The notes under the pieces were generated by a model, which saw only the letters and a list, made by a program, of their open reading frames with translations, ran no database searches and had not been told where the DNA came from. From the NCBI GenBank assembly GCA_021286645.1, contig JAJTBZ010000055.1, positions 1 to 57,309 of the forward strand: a stretch of DNA of 57,309 nt, given 5' to 3'. A program made the position numbers and the translations under genes. Source of the stretch: Ignavibacteria bacterium. Its GTDB lineage: Bacteria; Bacteroidota; Ignavibacteria; Ignavibacteriales; Ignavibacteriaceae. Of this stretch, positions 1 to 9,126 are shown piece by piece (the first letter of the stretch is position 1; every line of letters starts with the position of its first letter).

Positions 1-1099
1 TTCCTACATCTGCAAATGATGTACGCGTGCCTAAATCTTTACCAAATTTTCCCTTCCGGTAAAAAATCAGCGGTATGTATTCGCGGCTATGATCGGTACT
101 GGGTGTGGTAGGGTCATTTCCATGATCTGCCGTAAAAATCAGGGCATCCGTTTCATCAAGCTTATCCAACAACCGGGGAATAAACATATCCAATTGCTTT
201 AATGCATTGGCAAAACCAACAGTATCATTCCGATGTCCAAAGTACACATCAAAGTCAACTAAATTCGCAAAAATCAGGCTGTTTTTAACATTAGACGCTA
301 ATCGAAGCAAAATGTTGCTTCCTTCAGCATTCGATTTACTAACCTCTTTTTGCACTACGCCACGGTTAGCAAACAGTTCATTGACTTTCCCCACAGATAT
401 TGTATTAATTCTGGCATCGTATAAAAAATCCAGAACAGTTGCATCGGAAGGTTCCAACGAAAAATCTTTTCGGCTGGTGGTCCTTTTGTATTCTCCACTT
501 TTACCAATAAAAGGTCGGGCAATTACCCTGCCAACGACGTGAGGAGCAACCAAAACTTTTTCACGGGTAATTTTACATATTTCATACAGTTTTTCAAGCG
601 GGATAACATCTTCATGCGCCGCTATTTGGAAAACGGAATCAGCAGAAGTATACACTATCGGGAAACCCGTTTTAACGTGTTCATCACCCAATTCTTTAAT
701 TATTTCGGTTCCTGAAGCAGGCTTATTTCCCAAAAATCCTTTACAACCTGTTTCCTTAAGGAATGTATCCATCATCTCTTTCGGAAATCCGGTTGGATAA
801 TAGGAGAAGTCAAATTTCACATGTATACCCGCAAGTTCCCAATGCCCGGTAGTTGAATCCTTTCCTTTAGAGACCTCAGCGAGTTTTCCAAAGGAAGCTG
901 TAGGAAACGAAACAGGATCTACACCCTTTATATCGGTGATATTTCCCAGGCCTAAAGAACGCAAATTTGGCAAATCCAGGCCGTTTACTTTTTTGGCTAT
1001 ATTACCTAAAGTATTACTTCCGGAATCATAATAAGCAGCTGCATCCGGCAATTCTCCAACGCCCACGCCATCAAGCACTACTAAAAAGAAATTATTAAT
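1..1099 (-). CDS. deoB: phosphopentomutase, 3' end outside window
   Basis: Interconverts (deoxy)ribose-1-phosphate and ribose-5-phosphate in nucleoside salvage; a cytosolic two-metal enzyme of the alkaline-phosphatase superfamily. The translation starts with the metal-binding VVLDGVGVGELPDA segment, followed by GKDSTTGHWE, GNKPASGTEI, YTSADSVFQIAAHE, GRVIARPF, NLVDFD...GHR and TADHGNDPTTPSTDH, all DeoB hallmarks. The window edge cuts it at GTRTSFADVG, probably some 20 residues before the natural C-terminus. An in-frame stop at 1115-1117 leaves no ATG before the first motif. The SD-like GAGGTGG (1103-1109) precedes ATT at 1097-1099, which I take as the start; the only alternative is GTG at 1076-1078, which would remove the first beta strand. 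It begins 10 bases after the GAF/GGDEF gene and is probably cotranscribed with it. Confidence 0.93.
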   Translation of the reverse strand, partial: MNNFFLVVLDGVGVGELPDAAAYYDSGSNTLGNIAKKVNGLDLPNLRSLGLGNITDIKGVDPVSFPTASFGKLAEVSKGKDSTTGHWELAGIHVKFDFSYYPTGFPKEMMDTFLKETGCKGFLGNKPASGTEIIKELGDEHVKTGFPIVYTSADSVFQIAAHEDVIPLEKLYEICKITREKVLVAPHVVGRVIARPFIGKSGEYKRTTSRKDFSLEPSDATVLDFLYDARINTISVGKVNELFANRGVVQKEVSKSNAEGSNILLRLASNVKNSLIFANLVDFDVYFGHRNDTVGFANALKQLDMFIPRLLDKLDETDALIFTADHGNDPTTPSTDHSREYIPLIFYRKGKFGKDLGTRTSFADVG

Positions 1100-1109
1100 A
1101 ACCCACCTC

Positions 1110-2975
1110 TTAGTTTACATTTGTTGTTCTGTTGCCACCATTCTGCATGGCTTTGTTCAGCGCCAATTCTGCGTCTGCCAACACATCCTGCACACTCTTT
1201 CGTCCCAGAAGTGAGGCAATACCAATTGAAGCTGTAAACGTCGATTGCTTCGCGATAACCTGTAGGTTTAAACGCGCAATTTTTACACGCATTTTTTCAC
1301 CCCAGATGAATACATCCTGTGGTGTCATATTGAAGAAGTAAATTGCAAATGTTAAATCATCAATACGGCCCAGCATACCAGTCGAAGGAATTTCATCTTT
1401 CAAAAGATCTGCGACAGCCTTTACAATTTTGTGAACCGGACTTTCTTCAAATAACGATTCCTGCTGAACAAGATTATCTATCTTTACCATAGCTAATGAT
1501 GCAGGTATTTGAAGTAACGTAACCCGGTTATATTCAGTTTCCAATAATTGGTTGAAAAATTTCGGATTAAGTACCCTTGTTTCCATGTCGTAGGCCGCCA
1601 ACGAGCGGAGTAAAGTATTGGTAGTATACGAATACATTATATATGAAAGAACCGAAGTTATGCTCATGAGGAAACGTAAATCATCGGCTGAATAAGCATT
1701 TTCTTTCAGATTCTCAAAATACAATACACCATAGTTTTGCTTGTTAAACACCAGGGGAACTGCCAGTAACGATCCAATAAAACCGATATCTTCTATTTGA
1801 TTGAACCTCTTTACCGGTAAATCTGCGGTATTATCGTATTTTATGGGCTTACCACTGATAATACATTTTCCAACTACGGTACCCTTTAATTCGATTTCAA
1901 GATTTTCGCCAATAAACTTCAGATTCTTTTTATTAATTACTTTGGCAGTAACAAATTTCTGCTGTTCAGGCTGAAATAATACCAGGGCAAAAGCATCCCA
2001 ATGAAAAAGATCGGCGATATTCTGCTCAACAACATCAAGTACTTCCATATCGTTACGTATGCTGCTAAGCGGTGTAATAAATTCAATGAGTCCTTCAAGT
2101 CGTTTCTGCGATATATTCTCAACATATCTCTCCTCAAAAAGCTGAATCATCATCGTGATCAGACGAACGAACCGCCCCATCGAAAAGATTGTTTCGATTC
2201 CATAGATATCAGTCTCTTTGGAATCTATAAGTAAAATACCTATAACATTATTATTGAAAAATACCGGCACACCAACTGCACTTTTAATAGCCTGGGCATG
2301 TTCATAATATCGAATCAAATCACCCTCAACACTGGCCAGGATCCCATTAAGCAGCTTTGGTTCACCCTTTTCTACAATTTCACTCAACATGTCATCCTGA
2401 ATATCGAATCGCTTATTCTTTAAGTCATTCGAATTTGTAACATATTTTTCAATTGAAATTTTACCTTTTTTCTTAAGATGCCAAAAATAAATAGCTGAAT
2501 GAGCGTGGTAAGATTCTTTTAATATTGTAAGCAATTTTTCCAGAAAAAAGGAAAATTGCCCATCTTTTCCGATTTCCTGAGGAATATCCTCATTGGCAAT
2601 AGCGGCGTATTGCTCCTTAAGGTCATAAGGCATTTCCAGAATAGGTTCATATTTTCCGGTAATCTGAAAATCGGGAGTTAATGAAGGTTTTTTTCCTACT
2701 ACTTTGAATGAGCTTTCTTCTTCTTCGAATCCAATTTCGCCATTTGGCTCAACAAAGTCCTGTTCAGTTTCTTCATCAATTTTAGGTTCCGGAACTGGAG
2801 GTGGAAAGGGCGCAGCGGGTTGATCGTTGCGTAAAAAAATGAGGAATCCTACATAAATTACTACAATTACAGCGCTTAAAACTTTTAAGAACAGTGCTTC
2901 AGCAAAGAAGAACACTGCAATTATCAGCATAAACGAGGCAAAAATAATTATTCGTTTCTGTTGTTGGTTCAGCAT
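1110..2975 (-). CDS. membrane protein with two GAF domains and a degenerate GGDEF domain
   Basis: 621 residues. Two hydrophobic helices (about residues 8-27 and 30-48) are followed by an acidic, proline-rich linker (about 50-110). Two GAF-like regions follow (about 140-285 and 305-455), the second with the SLLAVPLVFNKQNYGVLYFEN signature split over its strands. The C-terminal 160 residues have the diguanylate cyclase fold pattern: an AAYDMETRVLN-type start, SIGIA, and an ADAELALNKA end. The catalytic GGDEF loop reads RIDDL (about 537-541), so cyclase activity is unlikely. The likely role is an inner-membrane sensor or scaffold; the ligand is unknown. It lies between engB and deoB. The AT-rich 84-base gap upstream could hold its promoter, but I see no clear -35/-10 pair. 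ATG start. Confidence 0.8.
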   Translation of the reverse strand: MLNQQQKRIIIFASFMLIIAVFFFAEALFLKVLSAVIVVIYVGFLIFLRNDQPAAPFPPPVPEPKIDEETEQDFVEPNGEIGFEEEESSFKVVGKKPSLTPDFQITGKYEPILEMPYDLKEQYAAIANEDIPQEIGKDGQFSFFLEKLLTILKESYHAHSAIYFWHLKKKGKISIEKYVTNSNDLKNKRFDIQDDMLSEIVEKGEPKLLNGILASVEGDLIRYYEHAQAIKSAVGVPVFFNNNVIGILLIDSKETDIYGIETIFSMGRFVRLITMMIQLFEERYVENISQKRLEGLIEFITPLSSIRNDMEVLDVVEQNIADLFHWDAFALVLFQPEQQKFVTAKVINKKNLKFIGENLEIELKGTVVGKCIISGKPIKYDNTADLPVKRFNQIEDIGFIGSLLAVPLVFNKQNYGVLYFENLKENAYSADDLRFLMSITSVLSYIMYSYTTNTLLRSLAAYDMETRVLNPKFFNQLLETEYNRVTLLQIPASLAMVKIDNLVQQESLFEESPVHKIVKAVADLLKDEIPSTGMLGRIDDLTFAIYFFNMTPQDVFIWGEKMRVKIARLNLQVIAKQSTFTASIGIASLLGRKSVQDVLADAELALNKAMQNGGNRTTNVN

Positions 2976-3059
2976 GCTTCCGGTTATACGTGTAATTCGT
3001 TTTGAGTCTTTTAAATCAACTACAAATATATAAAAATAATTGGTATTATTTACCAGTAG

Positions 3060-3641
3060 TTAAAGGAGGGAGTTGATAAATCTTTGTATTTCATTTTTCC
3101 CTTCACCACTAACCGATGAAGTAAAAAACACGGCTTGATCTGCCTGCTCCAAAAATCCATTTTCCTTTAATTGTTTTATCAGCACATTTCTTTCATTCCT
3201 TTTAATCTTATCGGTTTTGGTAAGGATTATTGCATAAGGAAGCCCGTAAAAATTTACAAAATCCCTCATTTCCTTATCAAGAGCCGTAGGGGCATGCCGT
3301 GAGTCAATTAAATGAAAAATTGTTTTTATGTACTGAGCCTGAGAGAGGTAAGAAATTATAAGTTTTTCCCATCGCTCGCGTTCAGTTTTTTCAACTTTTG
3401 CATATCCAAATCCTGGAAGATCTACCAGATAATACTGTTCATTAACAGAAAAGTAGTTCAATGCGCGTGTTTTACCCGGAGTTGAGCTAACCATAGCAAG
3501 TTTTTTACGACCCGTTAACATATTTAACAAAGAAGATTTCCCCACATTAGAACGTCCGGCCAAAACAAATTCTGGCAGACGGGGTTGGGGAATCTGGTCG
3601 AGTTTATAGACCGAAGTCAGGAATTGAACATTCTTAAACAT
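3060..3641 (-). CDS. engB: ribosome biogenesis GTPase EngB/YsxC
   Basis: 193-residue GTPase of the TrmE-Era-EngA-EngB group, needed for large-subunit assembly. G1 is GRSNVGKSS (residues 29-37), G3 is DLPGFGYAKV (about 75), G4 is TKTD (about 140) and G5 is SSVSGEG (about 175). Length matches the family. The gene follows rplQ, but a hairpin terminator with a T-rich tract ends right at its ATG, so no Shine-Dalgarno sequence is visible. Expression may depend on readthrough from the alpha operon or on a promoter inside rplQ. The link to ribosome genes fits its role. Confidence 0.95.
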   Translation of the reverse strand: MFKNVQFLTSVYKLDQIPQPRLPEFVLAGRSNVGKSSLLNMLTGRKKLAMVSSTPGKTRALNYFSVNEQYYLVDLPGFGYAKVEKTERERWEKLIISYLSQAQYIKTIFHLIDSRHAPTALDKEMRDFVNFYGLPYAIILTKTDKIKRNERNVLIKQLKENGFLEQADQAVFFTSSVSGEGKNEIQRFINSLL

Positions 3642-3675
3642 AAAATAAAAAAAGAGCAGCTATTTTGCTGCTCTT
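3642..3675 (-). terminator. Rho-independent terminator after rplQ, touching engB
   Basis: A perfect 9-bp stem, AAGAGCAGC / GCTGCTCTT (3652-3660 and 3667-3675), with a 6-base loop. On the minus strand it is followed by a T-rich tract (TTTTTTATTT) running straight into the engB start codon. It closes the 31-kb ribosomal cluster. Confidence 0.85.
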
Positions 3676-3700
3676 CAAGAATAAATAATGATTGGCAAAA

Positions 3701-4156
3701 TTATTGAGCTTGAGCTGCTTCAGCTTCTTTAGCTGCTTTTTCGCTTTTAGCTGCTTCTTTTTCATCTTTGCGTGCAGCTGCTCTATCATTAACAAGCGTA
3801 TTGAAATCAACTAATTCGATGAATGCCATTTCAGCACCATCACCAAGTCTTCTGCCGATACGGGTTATACGGGTATAACCACCTGCGCGTTCGCCAATAT
3901 GGCTAACGATATCGGTGAATAATTCTTTAACGACAGCTTTGTCTTTTAAAGAATCCATAACTAAACGCATGTTATGCAAATCGCCTTTACGAGCTTTAGT
4001 AATAATAGGTTCAATAAAGCCGCGTAATTCTTTAGCTTTTTCGGCTGTTGTTTTAATTCTTTTATGTTTCAATAAAGACACCGAAAGATTGCGTAATAAC
4101 GCATTGCGGTGGCTTGCGGTTCTTTTTAATTTTCTACCTTGAACACGATGTCTCAT
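3701..4156 (-). CDS. rplQ: 50S ribosomal protein L17
   Basis: Large-subunit protein at the exit-tunnel side. It begins MRHRVQGRKLKRTASHRNALLRNL, the L17 signature over its first 24 residues, and contains IEPIITKARKGD and GRRLGDGAEMAFIELV. At 151 residues it exceeds the common 115-130 because of an Ala/Lys/Glu-rich C-terminal tail (about residues 125-151) that is probably disordered. SD AGGTAA precedes the ATG. It is the last gene of the alpha operon, 20 bases after rpoA. Confidence 0.97.
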   Translation of the reverse strand: MRHRVQGRKLKRTASHRNALLRNLSVSLLKHKRIKTTAEKAKELRGFIEPIITKARKGDLHNMRLVMDSLKDKAVVKELFTDIVSHIGERAGGYTRITRIGRRLGDGAEMAFIELVDFNTLVNDRAAARKDEKEAAKSEKAAKEAEAAQAQ

Positions 4157-4176
4157 TTCTTTACCTGTTTCTCAAA

Positions 4177-5172
4177 TTAATTAGAATCGTTCTCTTCTTT
4201 AAGATATTTATCTATGTCCATACCGAATTCTAAGCCAAGACTTTCAACGATTTCGGTCAATTCAGCCAATGATTTACGGCCGAAGTTTCTGAATTTAAGC
4301 ATTTCTGCTTCATCTCTACGAACCAGTTCTGCAATAGATTTAATATTAGCAGCTTTCAGGCAGTTATGAGCGCGAACGCTTAATTCAAGATCGTCAACAC
4401 TGGTAAGTAAAATCTTGCGGATTTTTTCTTTTTCAGTATCCTTTTTCTGCTCAACCTGATTTTCTTCGGGTTCCAGATCGAGATTAATGAACAACTGCAA
4501 ATGATCGCGCAGAATTTTTGCTGCCTGAGTAAGGGCGTCATCCGGCGATATAGAGCCATCAGTAAAGATTTCCAATGTCAGTTTTTCATAATCATTATTA
4601 TCACCAATACGAACGTTTTCGATATCATAGCGAACGTTCTTAATCGGTGTAAAAACAGAATCAATCGCAATCATCCCGATAGGGAAATCGGACGATTTAT
4701 TTTCGTACGAAGGAACATATCCACGTCCCCTGCCGATGCGTAATTCCACATCAAATTTAGCACCTTTATTCAGAGTAGCAATATGCAATTCCGGATTAAG
4801 GATTTCAATATCGGTACTGTGTTTCTGAATATCAGCAGCAGTAAATTCCATATCGCCAGTTAACGAAAATTCTATTTTCGTCGGCTTTTTCGTAATGGAT
4901 TTTAAACGTACTTGTTTCAGGTTCAGAATGAGCTCTGTAACATCTTCAACAACACCGGGGATGGAGGTAAATTCATGTAAAACATCGCTGAATTTAACCG
5001 CAACAATAGCAGAACCCGGCAAGGAAGATAAAAGAACCCTGCGTAAAGAATTACCTATTGTAACGCCATAGCCTCTTTCCAAAGGCTGTAGGATAAATTT
5101 ACCATAAGTATTCGTAAAACTTGTTTCATCTAATACAACGCCTTCCGGCATTCTAAGATTTGAGACACTCAT
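4177..5172 (-). CDS. rpoA: DNA-directed RNA polymerase subunit alpha
   Basis: 331 residues. The N-terminal assembly domain shows FILQPLERGYGVTIGNSLRRVLLSSLPGS (in two overlapping motifs) and the VEDVTELILNLK region. The C-terminal DNA/activator-binding domain shows DDLELSVRAHNCLKAANI and FRNFGRKSLAELTE. An acidic linker (about 233-250) joins them. It dimerises and nucleates the polymerase core with beta and beta', both encoded upstream in this window. The position between rpsD and rplQ is the normal alpha operon order. Confidence 0.98.
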   Translation of the reverse strand: MSVSNLRMPEGVVLDETSFTNTYGKFILQPLERGYGVTIGNSLRRVLLSSLPGSAIVAVKFSDVLHEFTSIPGVVEDVTELILNLKQVRLKSITKKPTKIEFSLTGDMEFTAADIQKHSTDIEILNPELHIATLNKGAKFDVELRIGRGRGYVPSYENKSSDFPIGMIAIDSVFTPIKNVRYDIENVRIGDNNDYEKLTLEIFTDGSISPDDALTQAAKILRDHLQLFINLDLEPEENQVEQKKDTEKEKIRKILLTSVDDLELSVRAHNCLKAANIKSIAELVRRDEAEMLKFRNFGRKSLAELTEIVESLGLEFGMDIDKYLKEENDSN

Positions 5173-5198
5173 TTATTCACACCTCAAATTACTTGAAA

Positions 5199-5828
5199 TT
5201 ATTTGGAGTACAACTCGACCACTAACTGCTCATTAGCATTTAGCGGAATCTCTGCTCTTTCGGGAACCTGTAAAAATGTTCCGGTAAGCTGCGCTTTATC
5301 GACAGACAACCATGAGAACATGTTGGTATCTTTCATGCGCTTCAGAGAATTATGAATCATATCTAATTTTTTGCTCTTATCAGCAACTTTAATAACGTCA
5401 CCAGGTGAAACCATAAATGACGGTATATCAACTAAAATATCGTTCACTAAAATGTGACGATGACGAACGATCTGGCGAGCCGATTTTCTGGACGGGGCAA
5501 AACCTAACCGATAAACTACGTTATCTAATCTGCGTTCGAGAAGCTTAATAAGGTTCTCACCAGTTCTACCCTTCTGACGGCTGGCTTTTTCAAAACTGTT
5601 ATGGAACTGTGTTTCAAGTAAGCCATAAATTCTTTTGATTTTCTGTTTTTCACGTAACTGTACGCCATATTCAGAAATCTTTGCTCTGCGATTAACGCCG
5701 TGCTGTCCCGGAGGATAATTCCTACGTTCCAAAGGGCATTTTTCAGTAAGGCACTTCTGACCTTTTAAATATAATTTTTGCTTTTCTCTTCTGCACAGTT
5801 TACAAACTGATCCGGTATATCTTGCCAT
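5199..5828 (-). CDS. rpsD: 30S ribosomal protein S4
   Basis: 209 residues. Primary 16S rRNA binder on the body of the small subunit. The N-terminus carries four cysteines, C-x2-C and C-x5-C ([15 protein letters not shown]), typical of zinc-binding S4 paralogues. The S4 RNA-binding domain is seen at [25 protein letters not shown] and [20 protein letters not shown] stands before the ATG. In other bacteria S4 represses the alpha operon by binding its leader; that has not been shown here. Confidence 0.97.
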   Translation of the reverse strand: MARYTGSVCKLCRREKQKLYLKGQKCLTEKCPLERRNYPPGQHGVNRRAKISEYGVQLREKQKIKRIYGLLETQFHNSFEKASRQKGRTGENLIKLLERRLDNVVYRLGFAPSRKSARQIVRHRHILVNDILVDIPSFMVSPGDVIKVADKSKKLDMIHNSLKRMKDTNMFSWLSVDKAQLTGTFLQVPERAEIPLNANEQLVVELYSK

Positions 5829-5847
5829 TTAAAAATAACTCCGTTAA

Positions 5848-6234
5848 TTAAACTCTACGTTTCTTAGGTGGTCTGCATCCGTTATGCGGAATTGGGGTTA
5901 CATCTTTAATAGATGATATTTCTAACCCTGCAGTTGATAGAGCGCGAATAGCAGACTCGCGTCCGGACCCTGGTCCTTTAATTTTAACTTCAACTTTGCG
6001 TAAACCCATTGCATAAGCTTCTTTTGCAGCTGCTTCGCAGGTTACCTGTGAGGCATAGGGTGTATTTTTGCGGGAACCTTTGAAATTGTTCCTTCCAGCT
6101 GAAGACCAAGAAATCGTATTTCCATAAATATCTGTTAATACAACAAGCACATTATTAAAAGTAGCTTTAATATGAGCTACGCCCATTGCATCAACTACTG
6201 CTTTTTTCTTCGTTTTTTTGGTTGTCTTAGCCAA
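5848..6234 (-). CDS. rpsK: 30S ribosomal protein S11
   Basis: 128 residues; platform protein contacting mRNA at the E site. Signatures are [55 protein letters not shown]-like and [13 protein letters not shown] at the end. The start is TTG (6232-6234), preceded by SD GGAGG about nine bases upstream; no ATG suits. Between rpsM and rpsD as usual. Confidence 0.97.
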   Translation of the reverse strand: MAKTTKKTKKKAVVDAMGVAHIKATFNNVLVVLTDIYGNTISWSSAGRNNFKGSRKNTPYASQVTCEAAAKEAYAMGLRKVEVKIKGPGSGRESAIRALSTAGLEISSIKDVTPIPHNGCRPPKKRRV

Positions 6235-6256
6235 ATGAAAAATCCTCCTTTAATTC

Positions 6257-6640
6257 TTATTTCTTGGCAATGGCTTTCTTCTTGCCAGCTACTGTTTTTC
6301 TCTTACCTTTTCTGGTACGAGAATTTGTTCGTGTTCTTTGCCCACGAGCAGGTAAACTTCTTCTATGACGGAGGCCGCGGTAACAACCGATATCCATCAA
6401 ACGTTTAATATTCATTTGTACTTCAGAACGCAACGCGCCTTCGACTTTATAGTCTGCCTGAATCACCGAACGGATTGCGGCTACTTCGTCTTCAGTTAGC
6501 GTGTTAACCCGTCTATTCGGGTCAATATTTGCTTTCTCTAAAATCTCTCCGGCAGTAAAAGTACCTATGCCGAAAATATACTGTAAGCCGTAAAAAATCT
6601 TTTTACTCTTTGGAAGATCAACGCCAGCTATACGTGCCAA
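6257..6640 (-). CDS. rpsM: 30S ribosomal protein S13
   Basis: 127 residues; head of the small subunit, contacting P-site tRNA. Shows [10 protein letters not shown], the helix-two-turn-helix region [35 protein letters not shown] over its core, and a Lys-rich tail. The start codon is TTG (6638-6640) behind SD GGAG. It follows rpmJ by 20 bases. Confidence 0.97.
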   Translation of the reverse strand: MARIAGVDLPKSKKIFYGLQYIFGIGTFTAGEILEKANIDPNRRVNTLTEDEVAAIRSVIQADYKVEGALRSEVQMNIKRLMDIGCYRGLRHRRSLPARGQRTRTNSRTRKGKRKTVAGKKKAIAKK

Positions 6641-6660
6641 GAAATCACTCCTTTATTTTA

Positions 6661-6777
6661 TTAACCTTGACGCTGTTTATGTTTAGGATTTTTACTGCAA
6701 ATGACACGGACAACGCCTTTCCGTTTAATTATTTTGCAGTGTTCACAAATTTTACGTACCGATGAACGGACTTTCAT
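6661..6777 (-). CDS. rpmJ: 50S ribosomal protein L36
   Basis: 38 residues, too short for many gene callers. Translation begins [16 protein letters not shown] and ends NPKHKQRQG. Three cysteines and a histidine (CEHC, C, H) give the zinc-binding form of L36. SD GGAG lies five bases before the ATG. It sits between infA and rpsM, its usual place. Confidence 0.95.
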   Translation of the reverse strand: MKVRSSVRKICEHCKIIKRKGVVRVICSKNPKHKQRQG

Positions 6778-6787
6778 ATCGTCTCCA

Positions 6788-7006
6788 TTATTTATAACGG
6801 TATGTTATTCTACCTTTTGTTAAATCGTATGGCGATAGTTCAACTGATACTTTATCGCCTACGAGTATCTTTATAAAATGCATTCTCATTTTACCGGATA
6901 TATGTGCCAATATCTCATGCCCGTTATCCAAACGAATCTTAAAATGAGCATTCGGTAAAGTATCTTGCACAATGCCGTCTACTTTTATGGGTCCTTGTTT
7001 TGGCAT
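6788..7006 (-). CDS. infA: translation initiation factor IF-1
   Basis: 72 residues, a single S1/OB-fold that blocks the ribosomal A site during initiation. Clear signatures: [33 protein letters not shown] (split over strands 1-4), [24 protein letters not shown]-type ending. ATG start, one base after map. Gene order map-infA-rpmJ-rpsM is standard for the spc-alpha junction. Confidence 0.97.
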   Translation of the reverse strand: MPKQGPIKVDGIVQDTLPNAHFKIRLDNGHEILAHISGKMRMHFIKILVGDKVSVELSPYDLTKGRITYRYK

Positions 7007-7007
7007 A

Positions 7008-7769
7008 TTATATTACTGTCAATATTTCCGGTTGTTTACCATTTACTAAAATTGTATGCTCGTAATGTGCCGATGCTAATCCATCCTGCGTAATCACCGT
7101 CCATTGGTCCTTTCCGGTGTACACTTTATACGAGCCGATATTTATCATTGGTTCAATTGCTAAAGTCATTCCCGTTTTTAATTTCGGGCCTATTCCTTTT
7201 CTTCCAAAGTTAGGAATTGAAGGATCTTCGTGGAGTTTCTTACCTACCCCGTGACCACACAGATCACGAACTACTGAAAAACCGTGGCTTTCTACATATT
7301 CCTGAACTGCCGCAGAGATATCCTGAACCCTGTTATCTTCTTTTGCTTGTTCAATCCCCAAATATAAGGACTTTTCAGTAACTTCCATTAACTTTTTCTT
7401 CTCTTCGGTAATATTACCTACTGCTACAGTAATGGCGGCATCGCCGAAAAACCCATTTTTTACTACCCCTATGTCTAAAGAAACTATATCACCATCATTT
7501 ATTACCCGTTCACCAGGTATTCCGTGTACCACTTCTTCATTAACCGATACACATAAAGCTGCGGGATAAGGTTTCCCATACGCGGCTCCGTAGCCCTTAA
7601 AGGCCGGCAGCCCGTCTTTACTCCGAATATAATCTTCGGCTATTCTATCCAACTCCAGCGTTTTCATTCCAGGTTGAATACTTCTTTTCAATAAATTTAA
7701 AGTTTCAGCTACTATTCGGGAGCTTTCTCTAATATAATCGATTGCTTTCCCGGTTTTAATATAAATCAC
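7008..7769 (-). CDS. map: methionine aminopeptidase, type I
   Basis: 253 residues. Removes the initiator methionine from nascent proteins. The two-metal site is visible: SLDIGV (Asp), FFGDAA (Asp), [10 protein letters not shown] (His), LAIEPM (Glu) and HYEHT (Glu). The HGIPG motif is also present. The start is GTG (7767-7769); no strong SD is seen. It is downstream of secY, as in many bacteria. The C-terminal stop is one base from the infA start, suggesting translational coupling. Confidence 0.96.
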   Translation of the reverse strand: MIYIKTGKAIDYIRESSRIVAETLNLLKRSIQPGMKTLELDRIAEDYIRSKDGLPAFKGYGAAYGKPYPAALCVSVNEEVVHGIPGERVINDGDIVSLDIGVVKNGFFGDAAITVAVGNITEEKKKLMEVTEKSLYLGIEQAKEDNRVQDISAAVQEYVESHGFSVVRDLCGHGVGKKLHEDPSIPNFGRKGIGPKLKTGMTLAIEPMINIGSYKVYTGKDQWTVITQDGLASAHYEHTILVNGKQPEILTVI

Positions 7770-7785
7770 GTTTCTATCGCTGAAA

Positions 7786-9120
7786 TTATTTTCTACCTTT
7801 AATCTTGCCAGATTTCATAAAGCCATCATAATGTCTCATTAATAAGTGGCTTTCGATCTGCTGCAAAGTATCTAATGCTACACCGACTGCAATCAAAAGA
7901 CTGGTACCTCCAAAGAACTGCGAGAAACGACCCGAAACTCCTAGCTTGACAGCTAATGAAGGAAGTACTGCAATTATTGCTAAGAATATAGATCCTGGCA
8001 ATGTTATCTTTGTTAAGATTGTATCGATAAAATCTGAGGTCTGTTTACCAGGACGAATTCCCGGTATAAAACCACCCTGCTTTTGCATGTTTTCACTAAC
8101 CTCTTTCGGGTTAAGAGCAATTGCAGTATAAAAGAATGTAAAGAGCACGATTATGATACCGTAGATAACCATATACACATACGATGTGTATGAAAGATAT
8201 TGAGCAATTCCCTGTAAAAAGCCGTTATTAGGGAAGAACGATAATATCGTGTTAGGGATAAACATAATCGACTGAGCGAAAATTATAGGCATTACACCTG
8301 CAGTATTAACTCTTAAAGGTATATACTGAGTTACTCCGCCATATACCTTGCGTCCAACAACTCTTTTAGCGTACTGTACCGGAATTCTTCTTGTGCCCTG
8401 AGTGATATAAACAACTCCGGCAATAATAAGAACCATTAAAAGTACAATTACGATTTCAACGATAAATTGTCTTTGACCAGAATTTACTAACTGATATTCA
8501 TCGAGTATCGCGTAGGGGAACCTATCGATAATACCAATAAAGATAATTAATGAAATACCATTGCCTAAACCTTTTTCCGTTATCTGCTCACCCATCCACA
8601 TCAAAAAGATAGTGCCGGCGATTAGAATAACAACTGCTGAGAAGATCCAGCCAAGTCCATGAATGCCTGCGGGAATAATTGAATTTCCACCAACTTCAAG
8701 GGAGTTAAGCTTTAAAGTTACACCGTAAGCCTGTAAACCAGCAATTAACACAGTTAAGTAGCGGGTCCACTGAGTAATTTTTTTACGTCCTTCTTCTCCT
8801 TCTTTTTGCATCTTCTGTATAGTAGGTACGAAAGCACCCATTAACTGAAGAATAATTGAAGAAGTAATGTAGGGCATAATACCGAGTGCGAAGATTGCAG
8901 CATTTGCAAAAGCACCACCAACAAACAAATCATACAATCCAAACAAATCGTTTGAATTATTTTTGCTCATTGCTTGTGCTAACAATTTACCATCAACGCC
9001 AGGTAACGTAATATGTGCACCTATACGAACAATAATTAAGAGAACGAGAGTATAAAGAATCCTCTGTCTCAGTTCGTGAATTTTGAATATATTCCGGAAA
9101 GAATCAACAAATCGTGACAT
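7786..9120 (-). CDS. secY: protein translocase subunit SecY
   Basis: 444 residues, about ten membrane helices; the channel for Sec-dependent export and membrane insertion. Signatures: FGLYDLFVGGAF plug region, LGIMPYITSSIILQLM (helix 2b), GEQITEKGLGNGISLIIF, the cytoplasmic loop ARRIPVQYAKRVVG-like, and PEEVSENMQKQGGFIPGIRPG-like. Its partner secE is also in this window; secG is not. It follows rplO by six bases. Confidence 0.98.
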   Translation of the reverse strand: MSRFVDSFRNIFKIHELRQRILYTLVLLIIVRIGAHITLPGVDGKLLAQAMSKNNSNDLFGLYDLFVGGAFANAAIFALGIMPYITSSIILQLMGAFVPTIQKMQKEGEEGRKKITQWTRYLTVLIAGLQAYGVTLKLNSLEVGGNSIIPAGIHGLGWIFSAVVILIAGTIFLMWMGEQITEKGLGNGISLIIFIGIIDRFPYAILDEYQLVNSGQRQFIVEIVIVLLMVLIIAGVVYITQGTRRIPVQYAKRVVGRKVYGGVTQYIPLRVNTAGVMPIIFAQSIMFIPNTILSFFPNNGFLQGIAQYLSYTSYVYMVIYGIIIVLFTFFYTAIALNPKEVSENMQKQGGFIPGIRPGKQTSDFIDTILTKITLPGSIFLAIIAVLPSLAVKLGVSGRFSQFFGGTSLLIAVGVALDTLQQIESHLLMRHYDGFMKSGKIKGRK

Positions 9121-9126
9121 TTAATC

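Noticed and set aside
207-542. Open frame on the plus strand over the deoB gene
   Set aside because: The minus-strand deoB protein is complete and conserved through this stretch; the plus frame matches no family.
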